Of a stretch of 64,000 bases of DNA, positions 62,330 to 64,000 are shown in pieces. Position 1 is the first letter of the stretch, and each line of letters starts with the position of its first letter. This stretch comes from DATNIC01 sp035604635 (GTDB taxonomy: Bacteria; Vulcanimicrobiota; Vulcanimicrobiia; Vulcanimicrobiales; Vulcanimicrobiaceae). The notes beneath the pieces were generated by a model. The model was not told where the DNA came from. It saw nothing but the letters and a program-made list of their open reading frames with translations, and did not search any database. The position numbers were made by a program, and so were the translations under genes. The stretch spans positions 23,407-87,406 of the forward strand of contig DATNIC010000003.1 in the NCBI GenBank assembly GCA_035604635.1, read 5' to 3'.

Positions 62330-62404
62330 CTCGACGCTGAGGGGCCCGAAAGTCGGGGGGCCCCACGCGAAGCGTGGGGGGCGCGGAGCCTGGGGCGTAG
62401 CGCC
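62298..62404 (+). repeat. Structured 107-nt leader repeat, copy E (upstream of rodA)
   Basis: Helix 1 CGGGCCCC (62301-62308) pairs with GGGGCCCG (62341-62348). Helix 2 is CCCCACGC-GAA-GCGTGGGG (62361-62379); helix 3 pairs GGCGC with GCGCC. It ends 5 nt before the rodA ATG. The GGAG of other copies is GTAG here. The minE stop codon falls inside the element. A 38-codon frame (ATG 62292 to TAA 62406-62408), beginning MLLRAPSGNRQTSSTLRG, is open and stops 1 nt before rodA. Confidence 0.9.
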
Positions 62405-62409
62405 TTAAA

Positions 62410-63507
62410 ATGGACAAACCCTGGTATAGATCTTTCAATTGGTCCCTAGCCGGCGTCTGTATCTTCCTCTCGCTGGCCGGCGTCTTGTTTATCAGTTCGG
62501 CGACGATGCACGATTCGGGCGCACCCGACGAATTCAAGAAGCAGCTGCTCTACATCGTCGTCGGGATCACCCTGATGTTCGTCGTTGCGTTTGTCGACTA
62601 CCACCGATGGCAGCAGTGGGCACTCCCGATCTACGCGGTCAACCTGTTGCTCTTGATCTTCATCCTGATCAAAGGCCATAGCGCGCTCGGTGCGCAGCGC
62701 TGGATCCAGTTGGGCCCGATCCAATTCCAACCGTCGGAGCCGGCAAAGCTCACCATCGCAATTGCAGTCGCCGCGCTCTTGTGCCGCGGCAGCTACGCGA
62801 AGCTGCGCGACATGGCGCTCCCGATCGCGGTCGTCGCGGTCCCGGCGCTCCTCATCGTCAGGCAGCCCGACCTCGGGACGACGCTCGTCGTCCTCGCGAT
62901 TCTGACGACGCAGCTCTTCTTCGGCCTTCCGAACATGCTCGACTTCGCGATCTATTTCACGGCCCTCGCGTCGACGGCAGTCTTCGTCGTCACCTCGAAC
63001 GCGATCCTCAAGCCGTTTCAGAAGGCGCGCTTGCTGATCTTCCTCGATCCCAAAGCCGACCCGCAAGGTGCCGGCTGGAATCTCAATCAATCGAAGATCG
63101 CCGTCGGGAGCGGCGAGCTCTTCGGCAAGGGCCTCTACCACGGGACGCAGACCCAGTTGAACTTCGTCCCCGAGCATTCGCGCGATTTCATCTTTACGGT
63201 CGTCGGCGAGGAGACGGGGTTCATCGGGGCACTCGTCCTGGTCGCACTGTACGGTGCCGTGGTCTTCGGGGGTCTGCGCGCGATGTTCACCGCGCGTGAC
63301 CGCTTCGGCTTCCTGCTTGCGGCCGGAATCGTTGCGATGTTCGCGTTTCACATCGTCGTCAACATCGGGATGACGGTCGGGATCATGCCCATAACCGGCA
63401 TCCCGCTGCCCTTCATGTCCTACGGGGGGTCGAGCGTGCTCACCAATTTCATCGCGGTCGGCATCCTGCTCAACATCCACATGCAGCGTGACAAACTGGT
63501 CTTCTAG
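62410..63507 (+). CDS. rodA: Rod shape-determining SEDS protein RodA (FtsW/RodA/SpoVE)
   Basis: A 365-residue polytopic SEDS glycosyltransferase that polymerises peptidoglycan during elongation with a class B PBP. About ten membrane segments are seen. Signature blocks: LGAQRWIQLGPIQFQPSEPA, RQPDLGTTLVVL, GSGELFGKGLYHGTQTQLNF, VPEHSRDFIFTVVGEETGFI, and GIPLPFMSYGGSSVLTNF. RodA rather than FtsW is favoured by length and the min/rodA/rng context. ATG at 62410, after repeat copy E. Confidence 0.92.
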   Translation: MDKPWYRSFNWSLAGVCIFLSLAGVLFISSATMHDSGAPDEFKKQLLYIVVGITLMFVVAFVDYHRWQQWALPIYAVNLLLLIFILIKGHSALGAQRWIQLGPIQFQPSEPAKLTIAIAVAALLCRGSYAKLRDMALPIAVVAVPALLIVRQPDLGTTLVVLAILTTQLFFGLPNMLDFAIYFTALASTAVFVVTSNAILKPFQKARLLIFLDPKADPQGAGWNLNQSKIAVGSGELFGKGLYHGTQTQLNFVPEHSRDFIFTVVGEETGFIGALVLVALYGAVVFGGLRAMFTARDRFGFLLAAGIVAMFAFHIVVNIGMTVGIMPITGIPLPFMSYGGSSVLTNFIAVGILLNIHMQRDKLVF

Positions 63508-63515
63508 GCCGGGAC

Positions 63516-63608
63516 GGGTCCGGGCGGCCGGTTGGAACCTTCTGACCGTTGGGGGAGTTGCACCGAGTAGACGCCTCCTTGGGCGGGTTCGAGACAGGAC
63601 CCGGACCC
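63516..63608 (+). ncRNA. Candidate structured leader RNA upstream of the RNase E/G gene
   Basis: The 299-bp gap 63508-63806 has no gene. GGGTCCGGG (63516-63524) pairs perfectly with CCCGGACCC (63600-63608), enclosing about 75 nt with smaller inverted repeats (for example GGAG/CTCC). Family members rne in other bacteria carry a structured 5' UTR used for autoregulation. I recognise no known RNA motif here, and the rest of the gap shows nothing else. Confidence 0.35.
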
Positions 63609-63806
63609 TACCATCGTGGAAAGGGCGGGCGTCGGGCTGAAGCTCCCCGTTGCGTGAGCCGGCCCCGCTAGAATTTTCAAAACTCTTTTGTGCTTCCATA
63701 GCACCCGCAGTGCGGTGACGTTGATTCGGTTGGTCGAGGTAGCACGCTTACGGCGTGCCCGGCAAAGCCGTGCGTCCGCGCGCGGGCCCATCAGAAAGGC
63801 CACTAC

Positions 63807-64000
63807 GTGCCCACAGATATCCTCATCTCGAGCGACCCCTGGGAGAACCGGGTCGCAATCATCGAGGATGGCTCCCTTGCCGAGATCTACTTCGAACGTG
63901 AAGAAAAGGTCATCGGCTCCATTTACAAAGGCAAAGTGCAGAACGTGCTCCCCGGGATGGGAGCCAGCTTTGTCGACATCGGCTTAGGCCGCAACGCCTT
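63807..64000 (+). CDS. rng: Ribonuclease E/G family protein, N-terminus only (partial)
   Basis: The first about 65 codons of an RNase E/G: VPTDILISSDPWENRVAIIE, then DGSLAEIYFEREEKVIGSIY, KGKVQNVLPGMGASFVDIGL and GRNAF. This is the start of the RNase H-like/S1 domain, running off the right edge. GTG at 63807 with AAAGG about 8 nt upstream. The minCDE-rodA-rng neighbourhood is common. Whether it is the long (Rne) or short (Rng) form cannot be seen. Confidence 0.92.
   Translation, partial: MPTDILISSDPWENRVAIIEDGSLAEIYFEREEKVIGSIYKGKVQNVLPGMGASFVDIGLGRNA

Noticed and set aside
63586..63600. tRNA-like GGGTTCGAGAC near the RNase E/G leader
   Set aside because: The flanking bases do not form a 5-bp T-stem, and no acceptor, D or anticodon arm can be drawn around it.

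Overview
The window is GC-rich DNA around a chromosomal replication origin of a diderm, lipopolysaccharide-making bacterium. Three things fit an uncultured Terrabacteria-type diderm, most probably Candidatus Eremiobacterota (WPS-2/Vulcanimicrobiota): the BamA-Skp-LpxD-LpxC-FabZ-LpxA block, the DUF3084/RuvC-like pair and DUF4127 gene next to Lpt genes, and a short YidC in an LPS-containing cell. The phylum is inferred from gene content and family resemblance only. I recognise no rRNA, tRNA, IS element or CRISPR array. Genes are tightly packed, with many 4-nt stop/start overlaps.

Layout. 1-7 kb: the edge of a large DUF11-repeat protein, an aminotransferase, a secreted hydrolase, trpS, a zinc-ribbon protein, thiD and thiE. 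7-17 kb (minus strand): parB, parA, cca, rsmG, mnmG, mnmE, jag/khpB, yidC, yidD, rnpA and rpmH, with a ferredoxin/MBL protein on the other strand. 17-24 kb: oriC with DnaA-box clusters on both sides of dnaA, then dnaA, dnaN, recF, dciA-like and gyrB. 24-45.7 kb: an outer-membrane and LPS superoperon: tamB, bamA, three Skp-like genes, lpxD, lpxC, fabZ, lpxA, lpxB, a phosphoesterase, a second LpxB-like gene, O-antigen ligase, lptC-like, lptB, lptF/G, DUF3084 and a RuvC-like nuclease. 45.7-52.7 kb: DUF4127, a TPR protein, a glycosyltransferase, a secreted protein and recQ. 52.9-56.3 kb: dnaX, ybaB, recR and panB. 56-64 kb: a DUF697 protein, an M48 protease, minC, two tandem minD genes, minE, rodA and the start of an RNase E/G gene.

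The most unusual content is a dispersed 107-nt structured repeat present in six copies. Five copies end exactly 5-6 nt before the start codon of a growth or cell-cycle gene (parA, gyrB, lptB, ybaB, rodA). Its two main helices differ in sequence between copies but stay self-complementary at the same register, which is compensatory covariation. Most copies are also open as a 38-60 codon frame that runs into the downstream start codon. It looks like a mobile, structured 5' leader or an RNA/small-ORF regulatory cassette.

Other notable points: a 104-bp palindrome at the bamA/skp junction whose arms contain the start region of skp; genes whose conserved N-termini demand non-standard start codons (mnmE ATA, lpxB GTA or ACG, recR ATT, minD1 CTG); tandem MinD paralogs; three Skp paralogs, two of them lipoproteins; and two LpxB-family proteins flanking a phosphoesterase.
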